Notes: a model not told the origin generated them from the sequence alone. Counted from the first letter of the stretch, positions 1-7,545 are shown. The stretch is DNA of 49,224 nucleotides from Pseudomonadota bacterium (GCA_023426365.1 JAFAAW010000044.1:1-49224); one strand, 5' to 3'. Numbers and translations: made by a program.

Positions 1-49
1 TCTCAATCCGCGTCCATTGCGCTGAGGTCAGTTCGTATCGCTTCGCCAT
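1..49 (-). CDS. IS5-family transposase, N-terminal fragment cut by the window edge
   Basis: Reading leftward from an ATG at 47-49, the minus strand encodes MAKRYELTSAQWTRIE and then leaves the window. This opening (basic residues, YELT, then QW and RIE) is the typical start of IS5-family DDE transposases. Only 16 codons are visible, so neither the DDE residues nor intactness can be judged. It lies 33 bp downstream of the stop of the integrase-like gene on the same strand. The family call rests on recognising the N-terminal motif; the subgroup is not known. Confidence 0.72.
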   Translation of the reverse strand, partial: MAKRYELTSAQWTRIE

Positions 50-124
50 GTTCCACCGAGCCAGAAGTCCTGACCCGGTGAATCACGGCAGCGCCACCGG
101 CGCAAGCTGAATGTCGATACAGCC
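1..124 (-). mobile_element. Insertion sequence (IS5 family), one end visible
   Basis: The transposase start at 49 implies an IS terminus some tens of bases to the right. On the minus strand the integrase-like gene reads normally to about position 128, meets a CTAG tetramer (124-127), and continues as GGCTGTATCGACATTCAG, which looks like an IS end; the stop follows at 83-85. IS5-group elements favour CTAG-like targets, so I place the boundary near 123-124. The opposite end and the target duplication are outside the window. The exact boundary is inference. Confidence 0.5.
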
Positions 125-1426
125 TAGCTTACCCGTCTCAGGGTTCAGCCATTCCTGGTAGTCCGCTTTCATCGACCTCGGCCACTCGAAATCGTTTCGC
201 GCGATGATGTCTTTGGCTAAGCGAACGATCCGAGCAGGCATCACCTCCTTATCCGATTTCGCCGATCCTGCTTCGGGCGGAGGCAGGTCCTCGATTTGGA
301 CAGGGTTGCGCCATTGATCTCCCGGCAATACCCGGTCATGCCATTCGTCAAAAAGACGACGTATTTCGAGGCCGATGCGCCGGATCGTAAGTCTGCTCAT
401 ATTGAACTGAGGCTGGGACAGGTACTCGACCAGCGTGATCGAGGGTGAGCCTTTCCGACGTATGACGTGGTGGCGGTGAAACTCTGCTGGCGTTGTTGGG
501 CATTCCGGCCCGAGCGACACGAGGAAGTTAGCAAAGGGGCGCAGTCGGCTAAGTAGCTGAACGCTACGCTTTGTCACCTTCTCTCGCCTATAGATATCCA
601 ACTCCTCAGCCCAAGCCGCAAGCTCCACTGGCAACCAGTTCCAGTCGCGCGGCAACCGTTTCCGGTAATTGTCTTCCTTCCTTTCTCGCACCATGGCGGA
701 GTAATGCGGTCGCGGAACGAGGGGGTTCTGACGGTGAATTTCATCGGCCATGAATTCAAGCATGGCAGACCAAAGCTGACGGAACCTGGGGACCATTTCC
801 GCCCCAGGCGGGTAGTCCCGCAGACACGTCCACGCATGATCGACGAAGGCTTCCGAAAGATCGGTCGAGGTCCGAACCGTCGTGGCCAGAAACAAACCCG
901 AGATGATTCGCCCATAGGCAGACCCCTTCTGTTCCTGCTGGTGCATGAAGGCGGCTACGTTCGGGTCGAAGGTGCGGCTCACAAACTCCTCGAATAGCGG
1001 ATAGTAGCGAAGTTTGTTGCCTGTCCACTCGCACACATTCAGGCCCATGCCGATTGGAAACAGGATGAAACCCCTTGCGTAGGCCAACATCAGAAGGCGA
1101 GTGAAGATGGCCTTGGTGCGGTTTTGGTGGTCATCGTGATGTGAAAGAAGGGTTTCCAGGGGATCGACGATTTCCTCAACGGAGTTGATGCGGGTCACGG
1201 CTGCGAGGAATTCTCGTGCGCGAATACATTCCTTCCATCGGCGTCCCGAATAGTTTCTGACGACGAACTGGGTCCATTCCGCGATCATTTCCCGCCATTC
1301 AGCGACATCCGTTTTCAGAAGGCAGAGCCGCTGGGGGTCGTTGTTGAACAGGATGGTTTTGCCGTCGTAATCGCTCTCAAACTCAGCGGCGGTGGTGGTC
1401 ACCCACTTGCTGTGGATTTTCGTCAT
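83..1426 (-). CDS. Integrase-like partner protein (GmtZ-like), probably 3'-truncated by IS insertion
   Basis: A 447-residue soluble protein without a recognisable catalytic tyrosine-recombinase motif set. Its C-terminal part (positions about 395-435: PARIVRLAKDII, then ND, then WLNPETGKL) resembles the region of GmtZ-type integrases just before their catalytic half, from my memory of that family. The gene begins 9 bp after the recombinase stop, so the two are probably co-transcribed. The protein ends abruptly after ETGKLG; the last dozen codons coincide with the putative IS end at 124. I therefore read it as the N-terminal portion of a longer integrase, probably non-functional. It could instead be a complete unknown protein. 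The GmtZ assignment is moderate to low certainty. Confidence 0.6.
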   Translation of the reverse strand: MTKIHSKWVTTTAAEFESDYDGKTILFNNDPQRLCLLKTDVAEWREMIAEWTQFVVRNYSGRRWKECIRAREFLAAVTRINSVEEIVDPLETLLSHHDDHQNRTKAIFTRLLMLAYARGFILFPIGMGLNVCEWTGNKLRYYPLFEEFVSRTFDPNVAAFMHQQEQKGSAYGRIISGLFLATTVRTSTDLSEAFVDHAWTCLRDYPPGAEMVPRFRQLWSAMLEFMADEIHRQNPLVPRPHYSAMVRERKEDNYRKRLPRDWNWLPVELAAWAEELDIYRREKVTKRSVQLLSRLRPFANFLVSLGPECPTTPAEFHRHHVIRRKGSPSITLVEYLSQPQFNMSRLTIRRIGLEIRRLFDEWHDRVLPGDQWRNPVQIEDLPPPEAGSAKSDKEVMPARIVRLAKDIIARNDFEWPRSMKADYQEWLNPETGKLGCIDIQLAPVALP

Positions 1427-1435
1427 TAAATCCCC

Positions 1436-2905
1436 CTAATTGCCGATTTGGCGGAGGCCGCCCCAGGCCGAGAACAGCTTCAAACGGTCAGACTTCCAAA
1501 ATTCCCCGTCGAGTTCCGCGAAGGTGGCCAAGTCGCCTCTGTCGAACCGTTCTGCTGCAACGCGGAGAGCCTCGTTGATTTTGTCCGGTGTCGGGCGGGT
1601 GTAGACCTGCTGCGACAGAATGCTTGTATGGTGAAGCGCATACTGGATCACCTGCGCGGGTAGGTTCATGTCCGCCAAGCTCTGCCCGTAGCGATGCCGG
1701 AGGCCGTGGGGATTCAAACCCGCATCTCGATTGGGTTCGAGGCCGATGCGTCGCAGAGCGTCGTTGAAAGCCTGACGGAATGCGTTGGCAGTCCAGGGAG
1801 ACCCGAAATTATCCCTGTCCAGGCTCACGAAATAATACGGATGATCTGGCGTCCTGGGTCGCACCTCTCGGAGGTAAATGCGGTGCAGGGCCTTGAACAG
1901 GCTTCCCCATTCGGGATCAAGCCAGTGGACCACCGAGAAATTGCCCTTGGTGTCCTCCAACAGCATGTTTTTCCAGCCGATGTACTCTTTGTGTTCGACC
2001 ATCTGAGTACGCGGCACCCGACCGTACACCTCAGCGAGAAACTTCGTGCGGGTTCCCTCCTGAATTCTTCCCCCTGAAGCCCATCGTGCCCGCCCCTGTG
2101 CAGGATGGTAAAGGCGAACTCGATCCGCATTGATGTCGTCCACATACAGGTTGAACAGTTCAGACATACGAATTCCGCCACCAGCCAACAGCACGAGTGC
2201 TATCTGGAGCATGACATTGAACTCGCTTGCATATTCCGATCTGAATTCCGAAGAGGTTCTCGTTCTACGACACCCTTCGATGATCAGCGGCTGGACACTT
2301 TCCCGAGGAAAGGCTCGGGCCGTGGGAAGGCCCGTGAGCGATGCCCGCTTTCGTTGGCCAAAGTCCGGCACGTCAACCTGCTGAGCGCGCCGCCGCCCAC
2401 CCAGGTGGAAAAGCTTGCTTCGATTGCGCCGTCTTTCCAGCCCATAAGCCGCCACGACGCTGTTCAGCCAATCCGAGGGTGAAGGGGCAAAAGGGGTTTG
2501 GTCGAGGTAATCGGCGCAGAACGCCGAAAAACTGCGGAGGACATGTGCGGCATGGGTCACCTTTGGCCAGGGCCATGGCGACCAATTCAGTCCTGTGCGA
2601 TCCGTACCGTCCCGGTCTGTCGTGCCGTACATGACAGCCTTAATGAATTCCCCAAAGAAATAGGGGAGTTCATGGTCGGTAAGTGCTCGACGGCCATAGG
2701 AGTGCTCGTAAAAATCGTATAAGGCTCCGATGTAGCGGACGGCCTTTTCTCGCCAGTCAGGGCTTTTATGGCCGTTACCCGATGGTTCGCACACGAACCT
2801 ATAGGCTTCGTAGCAGATTGTTCCGTCAGCTAGGACCAGTAGTGGAGCCGCACCCCCAGGGACCTCACTGGTTCGCGTCCATATGACGTAGCAACGAGAA
2901 GTCAT
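1436..2905 (-). CDS. Tyrosine recombinase / site-specific integrase (GmtY-like)
   Basis: A 489-residue DNA breaking-rejoining enzyme that would move the element. The catalytic set is visible: Arg246 (GGGIRMSEL), His400 and Arg403 (NPHGLRHRYG), His425 or His426 (ALHHTS) and the nucleophile Tyr435 (QQVYTRP). The N-terminal half (roughly 50-170) would be the core-binding/SAM-like domain. The C-terminal pattern HHTSILSQQVYTRP is like that of GmtY, the recombinase of Gamma-Mobile-Trio islands, and the presence of a second integrase-like gene 9 bp downstream supports that. The start at 2905 is the first ATG after an AT-rich gap; a GGAAA lies about ten bases upstream. Recombinase function is near certain, the GmtY subfamily less so. 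Confidence 0.85.
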   Translation of the reverse strand: MTSRCYVIWTRTSEVPGGAAPLLVLADGTICYEAYRFVCEPSGNGHKSPDWREKAVRYIGALYDFYEHSYGRRALTDHELPYFFGEFIKAVMYGTTDRDGTDRTGLNWSPWPWPKVTHAAHVLRSFSAFCADYLDQTPFAPSPSDWLNSVVAAYGLERRRNRSKLFHLGGRRRAQQVDVPDFGQRKRASLTGLPTARAFPRESVQPLIIEGCRRTRTSSEFRSEYASEFNVMLQIALVLLAGGGIRMSELFNLYVDDINADRVRLYHPAQGRARWASGGRIQEGTRTKFLAEVYGRVPRTQMVEHKEYIGWKNMLLEDTKGNFSVVHWLDPEWGSLFKALHRIYLREVRPRTPDHPYYFVSLDRDNFGSPWTANAFRQAFNDALRRIGLEPNRDAGLNPHGLRHRYGQSLADMNLPAQVIQYALHHTSILSQQVYTRPTPDKINEALRVAAERFDRGDLATFAELDGEFWKSDRLKLFSAWGGLRQIGN

Positions 2906-2964
2906 GCATCATATTTCCAAAAGCGGCCTCGTTCTCCACTAGCTACGCCCCTTGGACAAAAGAT

Positions 2965-3010
2965 GTCAATGGCAGCTTACTGTCTGATATGTCAACATTC
3001 TTTAGTCAAC
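2965..3010. repeat. Three short GTCAA repeats at the end of the mobile element
   Basis: The plus strand carries GTCAAT at 2965-2970 and GTCAAC at 2991-2996 and 3005-3010 (GTTGAC on the minus strand), within about 110 bp of the inferred element end. They could be recombinase arm sites or -35-like elements of the recombinase promoter. With only six conserved bases and uneven spacing (26 and 14 bp) this is weak. Confidence 0.3.
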
Positions 3011-3402
3011 AGTTTGTATTACTTTGCGATAAACCCGTGAGTGTCGGGATGGGGATTTTAATTGGTTACACGTCGTCATTCGGCTACAGAGAACTTAGAG
3101 ACCGCTTCGCCTGCCAGTATTGCGGCCGCGCCCTGCCGGTGCACGACCTGACCTTCGACCACGTCATCCCGCGCGCCCTGGGCGGGCGCACCAGTTGGAC
3201 CAACGTGGTCGCCGCCTGCGGCCCGTGCAACCTGGACAAGGGCTGCCGCTTGCCGCGCGAGGCCGGCATGCGCCTGCAACGCTGGCCGGTCGAGCCGACC
3301 AGCTTCCAATTGCAGGAAAACGGGCGGTCGTTTCCGCCCAATTACCTGCATCACAGTTGGCGCGACTTTCTGTACTGGGATTCCGAGCTGGAGCAGTTCT
3401 GA
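2989..3402 (+). CDS. HNH endonuclease, 5'-disrupted by the mobile element
   Basis: The ORF encodes 137 residues, but only residues from about 37 on (RDRFACQYCG) look native. The HNH/zinc module is intact: Cys42 and Cys45, the DH at 57-58 (TFDHVIPR), Asn72, Cys77 and Cys80 (CGPC). The conserved tail (QENGRSFPPNYL, then W and DFLYWDSEL) matches the widespread alphaproteobacterial HNH protein, which is normally around 185-200 residues and has about 80 more residues before the zinc module. Residues 1-36 derive from AT-rich element DNA with atypical codons. I infer that integration replaced the N-terminal half. Whether the remnant is translated from 2989 or another start is unknown; treat it as a probable pseudogene. 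Confidence 0.75.
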   Translation: MSTFFSQQFVLLCDKPVSVGMGILIGYTSSFGYRELRDRFACQYCGRALPVHDLTFDHVIPRALGGRTSWTNVVAACGPCNLDKGCRLPREAGMRLQRWPVEPTSFQLQENGRSFPPNYLHHSWRDFLYWDSELEQF

Positions 3403-3508
3403 CCTTCGGCCGGCGGCCAAGCGGGCCATGTCCTTTGCCAAGGCGTTAACGATTTCGCGGCCGCTTGGGGCTACACTGGCGCGGTTCCCTCCCTTGCCCG
3501 GACCGACC

Positions 3509-3574
3509 ATGCCCCAGGCCGCCCCCGTTTCCGCCGTTCCATCCGCCGCCCGCCGCCCGGGGGCCGCCCGATGA
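3509..3574 (+). CDS. Possible 21-codon leader ORF overlapping the ampG start
   Basis: An ATG at 3509 opens a frame of 21 codons (MPQAAPVSAVPSAARRPGAAR) whose TGA overlaps the ampG ATG as ATGA at 3571-3574. Such an overlap would allow coupled translation. No Shine-Dalgarno sequence precedes it, and the peptide is composed only of GC-rich codons, so it may be chance. The rest of 3403-3570 contains an 8-bp inverted repeat (CCAAGCGG at 3417-3424, CCGCTTGG at 3461-3468) and nothing else I recognise. Confidence 0.2.
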   Translation: MPQAAPVSAVPSAARRPGAAR

Positions 3575-4863
3575 GCCGGGGCTGGCGCGAGGCCATGGCC
3601 GTCTATGGCGACCGGCGCATCCTCTCCATCTTCGTCTTCGGCTTTTCCAGCGGCCTGCCGCTGCTGCTGATCAAAAGCGGCTCGACGCTGGGCGCATGGC
3701 TGACCGACGCCCGGGTGGATCTGGCCAGCATCACCATGCTGGCCTGGGCGGGCATGCCCTATTCGCTGAAATTCCTGTGGGCGCCCTTCCTCGACCGGCT
3801 GGCGCCGCCGCCCGGCTTCGCCCGCCTGGGCCAGCGGCGCGGCTGGATGCTGTTCATCCAGATATTGCTTGCCGCCTCTATCCTGCTGCTGGCGGCCATG
3901 CCGCCCGACGACACCTGGATGGTGGGGCTGGCGGTGCTGTTGGTGGCGTTCTGTTCGGCCAGCCAGGACGTGGTGGTGGACGCCTATCGCGTCGACATCC
4001 TGGCCGCCGACCAGCAAGCCCCCGGCGCCACCATGGTGCAGGCCGGCTATCGCATCGCCATGCTGGTGGCCGGGGCGGGCGCCCTGGCGCTGGCCGAACA
4101 TTTCCTGTCGTGGCCGCAGGTCTACATGGTGATGGCGGCGCTGGTGGGCGTCGGCATGGCGGCGACGCTCCTCAACCCCGAACCCCATGCGGGCGAGCGT
4201 GCCGCCGCCCCGGCCAAGGGGGGCGCGTGGCTGCGCGACGCCGTGGTGTCGCCGTTCTCGGACATGATCCAGCGCCAGGGCATGGCGCTGTTCGGCATCC
4301 TGGCCTTCATCATCCTGTTCAAGCTGTGCGACGCCATTCCCGGCTCGGTGGCGACGCCGTTCTACAAGGCCATGGGCTTTTCCAACGACGAGATCGCCAG
4401 CATCACCAAGGTGTTCGGCCTGGGCGCCACCCTGGTGGGGCTGGCGCTGGGCGGCGTGGTGGCGGTGCGGCTGGGCCTGCTGCGGGCGCTGTTCGTCACC
4501 GGCGTGCTGCAGGCGGCGTCGAACCTGATGTATGTGTGGCAGACCGCCATGGGCCACGACCGCCTGGCGCTGATCGCCACCATCGCGGTGGAAAACGTCA
4601 CCGGCTCCATGGCGGCGGCGGTGTTCGTCGCCTACATCTCGCGCCTGTGCAACCTGAATTATTCCGCCACCCAATACGCGCTGCTGTCGGCGCTGGCGGC
4701 GTTCGGCACCAATTTCTTCGCCGGCTTCAGCGGCCATCTGGTCAAGGCCATGGGGTGGGCGCCGTTCTTCGTGTTCACCGCGCTGACCGCGGTGCCGGGC
4801 CTGCTGCTGCTGGTGTGGATGATGCGCCGGGTGCCGGTGGAAACCGCCCCCCAGCAGGCATAA
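3571..4863 (+). CDS. ampG: AmpG-family muropeptide MFS transporter
   Basis: A 430-residue inner-membrane protein with about 12 hydrophobic segments. The N-terminal block YGDRRILSIFVFGFSSGLPL, followed by GSTLGAWL, and the segment AWAGMPYSLKFLWAPFLDR are the AmpG signature. AmpG imports GlcNAc-anhydroMurNAc peptides from the periplasm for cell-wall recycling and, in some bacteria, beta-lactamase induction. The start at 3571 gives an N terminus of the usual length; no strong ribosome site is visible before it. It is a single gene, separated from the HNH remnant by 168 bp and from ald by 90 bp. Family assignment is firm; the substrate is inferred from the family. Confidence 0.9.
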   Translation: MSRGWREAMAVYGDRRILSIFVFGFSSGLPLLLIKSGSTLGAWLTDARVDLASITMLAWAGMPYSLKFLWAPFLDRLAPPPGFARLGQRRGWMLFIQILLAASILLLAAMPPDDTWMVGLAVLLVAFCSASQDVVVDAYRVDILAADQQAPGATMVQAGYRIAMLVAGAGALALAEHFLSWPQVYMVMAALVGVGMAATLLNPEPHAGERAAAPAKGGAWLRDAVVSPFSDMIQRQGMALFGILAFIILFKLCDAIPGSVATPFYKAMGFSNDEIASITKVFGLGATLVGLALGGVVAVRLGLLRALFVTGVLQAASNLMYVWQTAMGHDRLALIATIAVENVTGSMAAAVFVAYISRLCNLNYSATQYALLSALAAFGTNFFAGFSGHLVKAMGWAPFFVFTALTAVPGLLLLVWMMRRVPVETAPQQA

Positions 4864-4903
4864 TCCCACGGTGGGCGGAGGTCATAGCCATGATACCGTC
4901 AGG

Positions 4904-4939
4904 TTGCGTGCGACCTGTTTTGGGGTATTGTAATTACAA
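4904..4939 (+). promoter_or_regulatory. Candidate ald promoter with a 12-bp palindromic operator
   Basis: TTGCGT (4904-4909) and TATTGT (4926-4931) are separated by 16 bp and resemble -35 and -10 elements. The perfect palindrome TTGTAATTACAA (4928-4939) overlaps the -10 element and ends 14 bp before the ald ATG. Alanine dehydrogenase genes are commonly controlled by Lrp/AsnC-family regulators, which bind AT-rich palindromes. No such regulator gene is nearby. The base pattern is seen directly; the regulator is inference. Confidence 0.45.
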
Positions 4940-4953
4940 AGAGTGGTGACCCC

Positions 4954-6084
4954 ATGCGCATCGGCGTTCCCAAGGAAATCAAGAGCCACGAATACCGCGT
5001 CGGCCTGACGCCGGGGTCCGTGCGCGAACTGGTCCATCACGGCCATCAGGTGGTGGTGGAAAGCCGCGCCGGCGAGGGCATCGGCTGTTCGGACGACGCC
5101 TATCGCGCCGCCGGCGCCCAGGTGGTGGAGGACGCGGCCGCGGTGTTCGCCACCGCCGAATTGGTGGTCAAGGTCAAGGAACCCCAGCCGGCCGAGATCG
5201 CGCGCCTGCGCGCGGGCCAGGTGCTGTTCACCTATCTGCATCTGGCGCCCGACGCGCCCCTGACCCAAGGGCTGGTGGAGGCGGGCGTCACCGCCATCGC
5301 CTATGAGACCGTGACCGACCCGCTGGGCCGCCTGCCGCTGCTGGCCCCCATGAGCGAGGTGGCCGGCCGCATGGCCGTCCAGGTGGGCGCCCATTGCCTG
5401 GAAAAGGAACAGGGCGGCATCGGCGTGCTGCTGGGCGGCGTGCCCGGCGTCGCGCCGGGCAATGTGGTGGTGGTCGGCGGCGGCGTGGGCGGCACCAATG
5501 CGGCGCGCATCGCCGTCGGCCTGGGGGCGCGGGTGGTGGTGCTGGACAAGTCGCTGGTGCGGCTGTCGCAGATCGACGAATTGTTCGGCGGCCGCGTCCA
5601 GACCGCCCATGCCAACATGGCCGCGCTCGAGCAGCACGTGCTGGAGGCCGATCTGGTCATCGGCGCCGTGCTGGTGCCCGGGGCGGCGACCCCGCGCGTG
5701 GTCAGCCGCGCCCATGTGGCGGGCATGCGCAACGGCTCGGTGATCGTGGACGTGGCCATCGACCAGGGCGGCTGTTTCGAGACTTCGCGCCCGACCAGCC
5801 ACGACCATCCCACCTATGTGGAGGAAGGGGTGGTGCATTACTGCGTCACCAACATGCCCGGGGCGGTGGCCCGCACCTCGACGCTCGCGCTCAACAACGC
5901 CACGCTTCCGTTCGTGCTGGCCCTTGCCGACAAGGGGTGGGTCCGCGCGTTGTCCGAGGACCCGCATCTGCGCGCGGGCCTCAACGTCCATCGCGGCCAG
6001 GTCACTCACGCCGCAGTGGCGCGCGACCGCGGATTCCAGTATGTGGATGCCGAGGTCGTCCTGACCAAAGAACAAGGATCATAA
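4954..6084 (+). CDS. ald: Alanine dehydrogenase
   Basis: A 376-residue cytosolic enzyme catalysing NAD-dependent L-alanine to pyruvate plus ammonia (and the reverse). The start MRIGVPKEIK, the catalytic Lys in VVKVKEPQ (about 73-75), His in YLHLAPD (about 96), and the NAD-binding VVGGGVGGTNAA (about 171-182) are all present at the family's usual places and length. It is followed after 5 bp by ppa, so the two form a likely operon. An AT-rich palindrome immediately upstream suggests control by an Lrp-type regulator. Confidence 0.95.
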   Translation: MRIGVPKEIKSHEYRVGLTPGSVRELVHHGHQVVVESRAGEGIGCSDDAYRAAGAQVVEDAAAVFATAELVVKVKEPQPAEIARLRAGQVLFTYLHLAPDAPLTQGLVEAGVTAIAYETVTDPLGRLPLLAPMSEVAGRMAVQVGAHCLEKEQGGIGVLLGGVPGVAPGNVVVVGGGVGGTNAARIAVGLGARVVVLDKSLVRLSQIDELFGGRVQTAHANMAALEQHVLEADLVIGAVLVPGAATPRVVSRAHVAGMRNGSVIVDVAIDQGGCFETSRPTSHDHPTYVEEGVVHYCVTNMPGAVARTSTLALNNATLPFVLALADKGWVRALSEDPHLRAGLNVHRGQVTHAAVARDRGFQYVDAEVVLTKEQGS

Positions 6085-6089
6085 GAATC

Positions 6090-6629
6090 ATGGATATCAA
6101 GAAGATCCCCATCGGCAAGAACCCGCCGAACGACGTCAACGTGATCATCGAGATCCCGCTCAAGGGTGATCCGGTGAAGTACGAGATCGACAAGGAATCC
6201 GGCGCCATGTTCGTGGACCGCTTCCTGCACACCGCCATGTACTACCCCACCAATTACGGCTTCATCCCGCACACCCTGTCGGATGACGGCGACCCGGTGG
6301 ACGTGATGGTGGTGGGCCGTCATGGCGTCGCCGTCGGTTCGGTCATGCGCTCGCGCCCCATCGGCGTGCTGCTGATGGAGGACGAGGCCGGCCACGACGA
6401 GAAGATCCTGGCCGTGCCGCACCCCAAGCTGCATCCGTTCTATGACGACGTGAAGACCTATTCCGACCTGCCGGCCACGCTGATCCAGCAGATCGAGCAC
6501 TTCTTCGCCCATTACAAGGACCTGGAAGAAGGCAAGTGGGTCAAGGTGATCGGCTGGGGCGGCCCGGAAAAGGCCGCCGAGATCATCGAGAGCGCCATCA
6601 AGAAGGCCGAGAAGAAGGCGAAGAAGTAA
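6090..6629 (+). CDS. ppa: Inorganic pyrophosphatase, family I
   Basis: A 179-residue soluble enzyme hydrolysing pyrophosphate to phosphate. The family signature DDGDPVDVMV, the N-terminal EIPLKGDPVKYEIDKESG segment and the Tyr-rich block MYYPTNYGFIP are all present. The ATG at 6090 (MDIKKIPIGKNPP) is chosen because family I enzymes begin there; the longer open frame upstream overlaps ald. An AAGGA lies about 11 bp before it, inside the end of ald. A lysine-rich tail (KKAEKKAKK) closes the protein. A strong terminator follows 24 bp later. Confidence 0.95.
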   Translation: MDIKKIPIGKNPPNDVNVIIEIPLKGDPVKYEIDKESGAMFVDRFLHTAMYYPTNYGFIPHTLSDDGDPVDVMVVGRHGVAVGSVMRSRPIGVLLMEDEAGHDEKILAVPHPKLHPFYDDVKTYSDLPATLIQQIEHFFAHYKDLEEGKWVKVIGWGGPEKAAEIIESAIKKAEKKAKK

Positions 6630-6652
6630 TCTTCGCCGCCTTCCGGGCAAAG

Positions 6653-6689
6653 AAAAACCCTCCCCTTGCCATCGGGGGAGGGTTTTTTT
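6653..6689 (+). terminator. Rho-independent terminator after ppa (bidirectional)
   Basis: CCCTCCCC (6658-6665) pairs with GGGGAGGG (6675-6682) across a 9-base loop; it is preceded by five A and followed by seven T, so the stem can extend by A-T pairs. The T run serves ppa on the plus strand, and the A run gives a T tract for phoU on the minus strand. The remaining 126 bp to the phoU stop hold no gene I can see. Confidence 0.9.
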
Positions 6690-6815
6690 GTCGGCCGAGG
6701 CCGGGGATGCCCCGCATGGTCGGCCGTCCGGGCGCGCCGCCGGTGCGCGAAGACCTGGACCGCACCGCCATCGGAGCCGCCGGCCGGCCCTTTGGCCACC
6801 GCCCTGGCCGCCGCC

Positions 6816-7535
6816 CTATTCCTGGGCGGCGCCTTCCAGCGACGAGGTGTCGCGCTTGGGCCGCTGGTCGTTCAGGTTGCGCCCGGTCACCAGGAAATAG
6901 GTCATCTCGGCGATGTTGGTGGCGTGGTCGCCGACGCGCTCGATGTTCTTGGCGATGAACATCAGATGGGTGCAGGCGGTGATGGTGCGCGGGTCTTCCA
7001 TCATGTAGGTCAGGATTTCGCGGAACAGGCTGGAATAGAGGTCGTCCACCTCCTGGTCGCGCGACCGCACCGCCAGCGCCTTTTCGGCGTCGTGGCTCAG
7101 ATAGGCGGCCAGCACCTCGGCCAGCAGGCCCTGGACCAGCTTGCCCATGCGCACCAGCGAGCGCATGGGGGCGACCGGCGGCATCTGGTTGAGCACCAGC
7201 GAGCGCTTGGCGGCGTTGGCGGCATGGTCGGCGATGCGTTCCAGGTCGCCGGCCGCCTTGAGCGTGGCGATCACCGCGCGCAGGTCGTCGGCCACCGGGG
7301 AGCGCAGCGCCAGCAGGCGGATGGTCTGCTCGTTGACGAAGGCCTCGCATTCATCGACGCGGCTGTCGTCGTTCATGATGCGGGTGGCAAGGTCGCTGTC
7401 GCGGCGTTCCAGCGCGTCGATGGCGCCCCTGAGCTGCTGCTCGGTCAGGCCGCCCATGCGGGCCAGCGCGTCCTGGAGGCGCTTGAGCTCCTCGTCGAAC
7501 GACTTGACGATGTGGTGATCGCCGATGGTCGGCAT
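6816..7535 (-). CDS. phoU: Phosphate-specific transport accessory protein PhoU
   Basis: A 239-residue cytosolic, all-helical protein with two PhoU repeats (roughly 10-110 and 115-225). Each repeat carries the acidic metal-binding pattern (ERIADHAANAAKR near 100 and ERVGDHATNIAE near 205). PhoU links the PstSCAB transporter to the PhoR kinase and represses the Pho regulon when phosphate is plentiful. AAGGAG sits 6 bp before the ATG. It lies 10 bp after pstB, so the two are co-transcribed. Its other usual partners pstSCA and phoB are not in the window. Confidence 0.95.
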   Translation of the reverse strand: MPTIGDHHIVKSFDEELKRLQDALARMGGLTEQQLRGAIDALERRDSDLATRIMNDDSRVDECEAFVNEQTIRLLALRSPVADDLRAVIATLKAAGDLERIADHAANAAKRSLVLNQMPPVAPMRSLVRMGKLVQGLLAEVLAAYLSHDAEKALAVRSRDQEVDDLYSSLFREILTYMMEDPRTITACTHLMFIAKNIERVGDHATNIAEMTYFLVTGRNLNDQRPKRDTSSLEGAAQE

Positions 7536-7545
7536 AGCGGTCTCC

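Larger units (their letters stand above)
1..3098. mobile_element. Right end of an integrated Gamma-Mobile-Trio-like element
   Basis: This stretch has visibly lower GC and different codon use from the rest of the window. It holds a tyrosine recombinase and a partner integrase-like gene in tandem, a nested IS, and an AT-rich terminal region. Its right limit appears to fall at about 3094-3100, where an AT-rich sequence with rare codons (CTT AGA) changes within one or two codons into a GC-rich, well-conserved HNH endonuclease sequence. The left end and any cargo genes are beyond position 1. The boundary is inferred from the break in homology and composition, not from a seen target duplication. 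Confidence 0.6.

Noticed and set aside
3076..4869. 597-codon open frame on the minus strand opposite ampG
   Set aside because: Its translation is rich in His, Gln, Arg and Gly with no domain; it is the antisense shadow of a high-GC gene.
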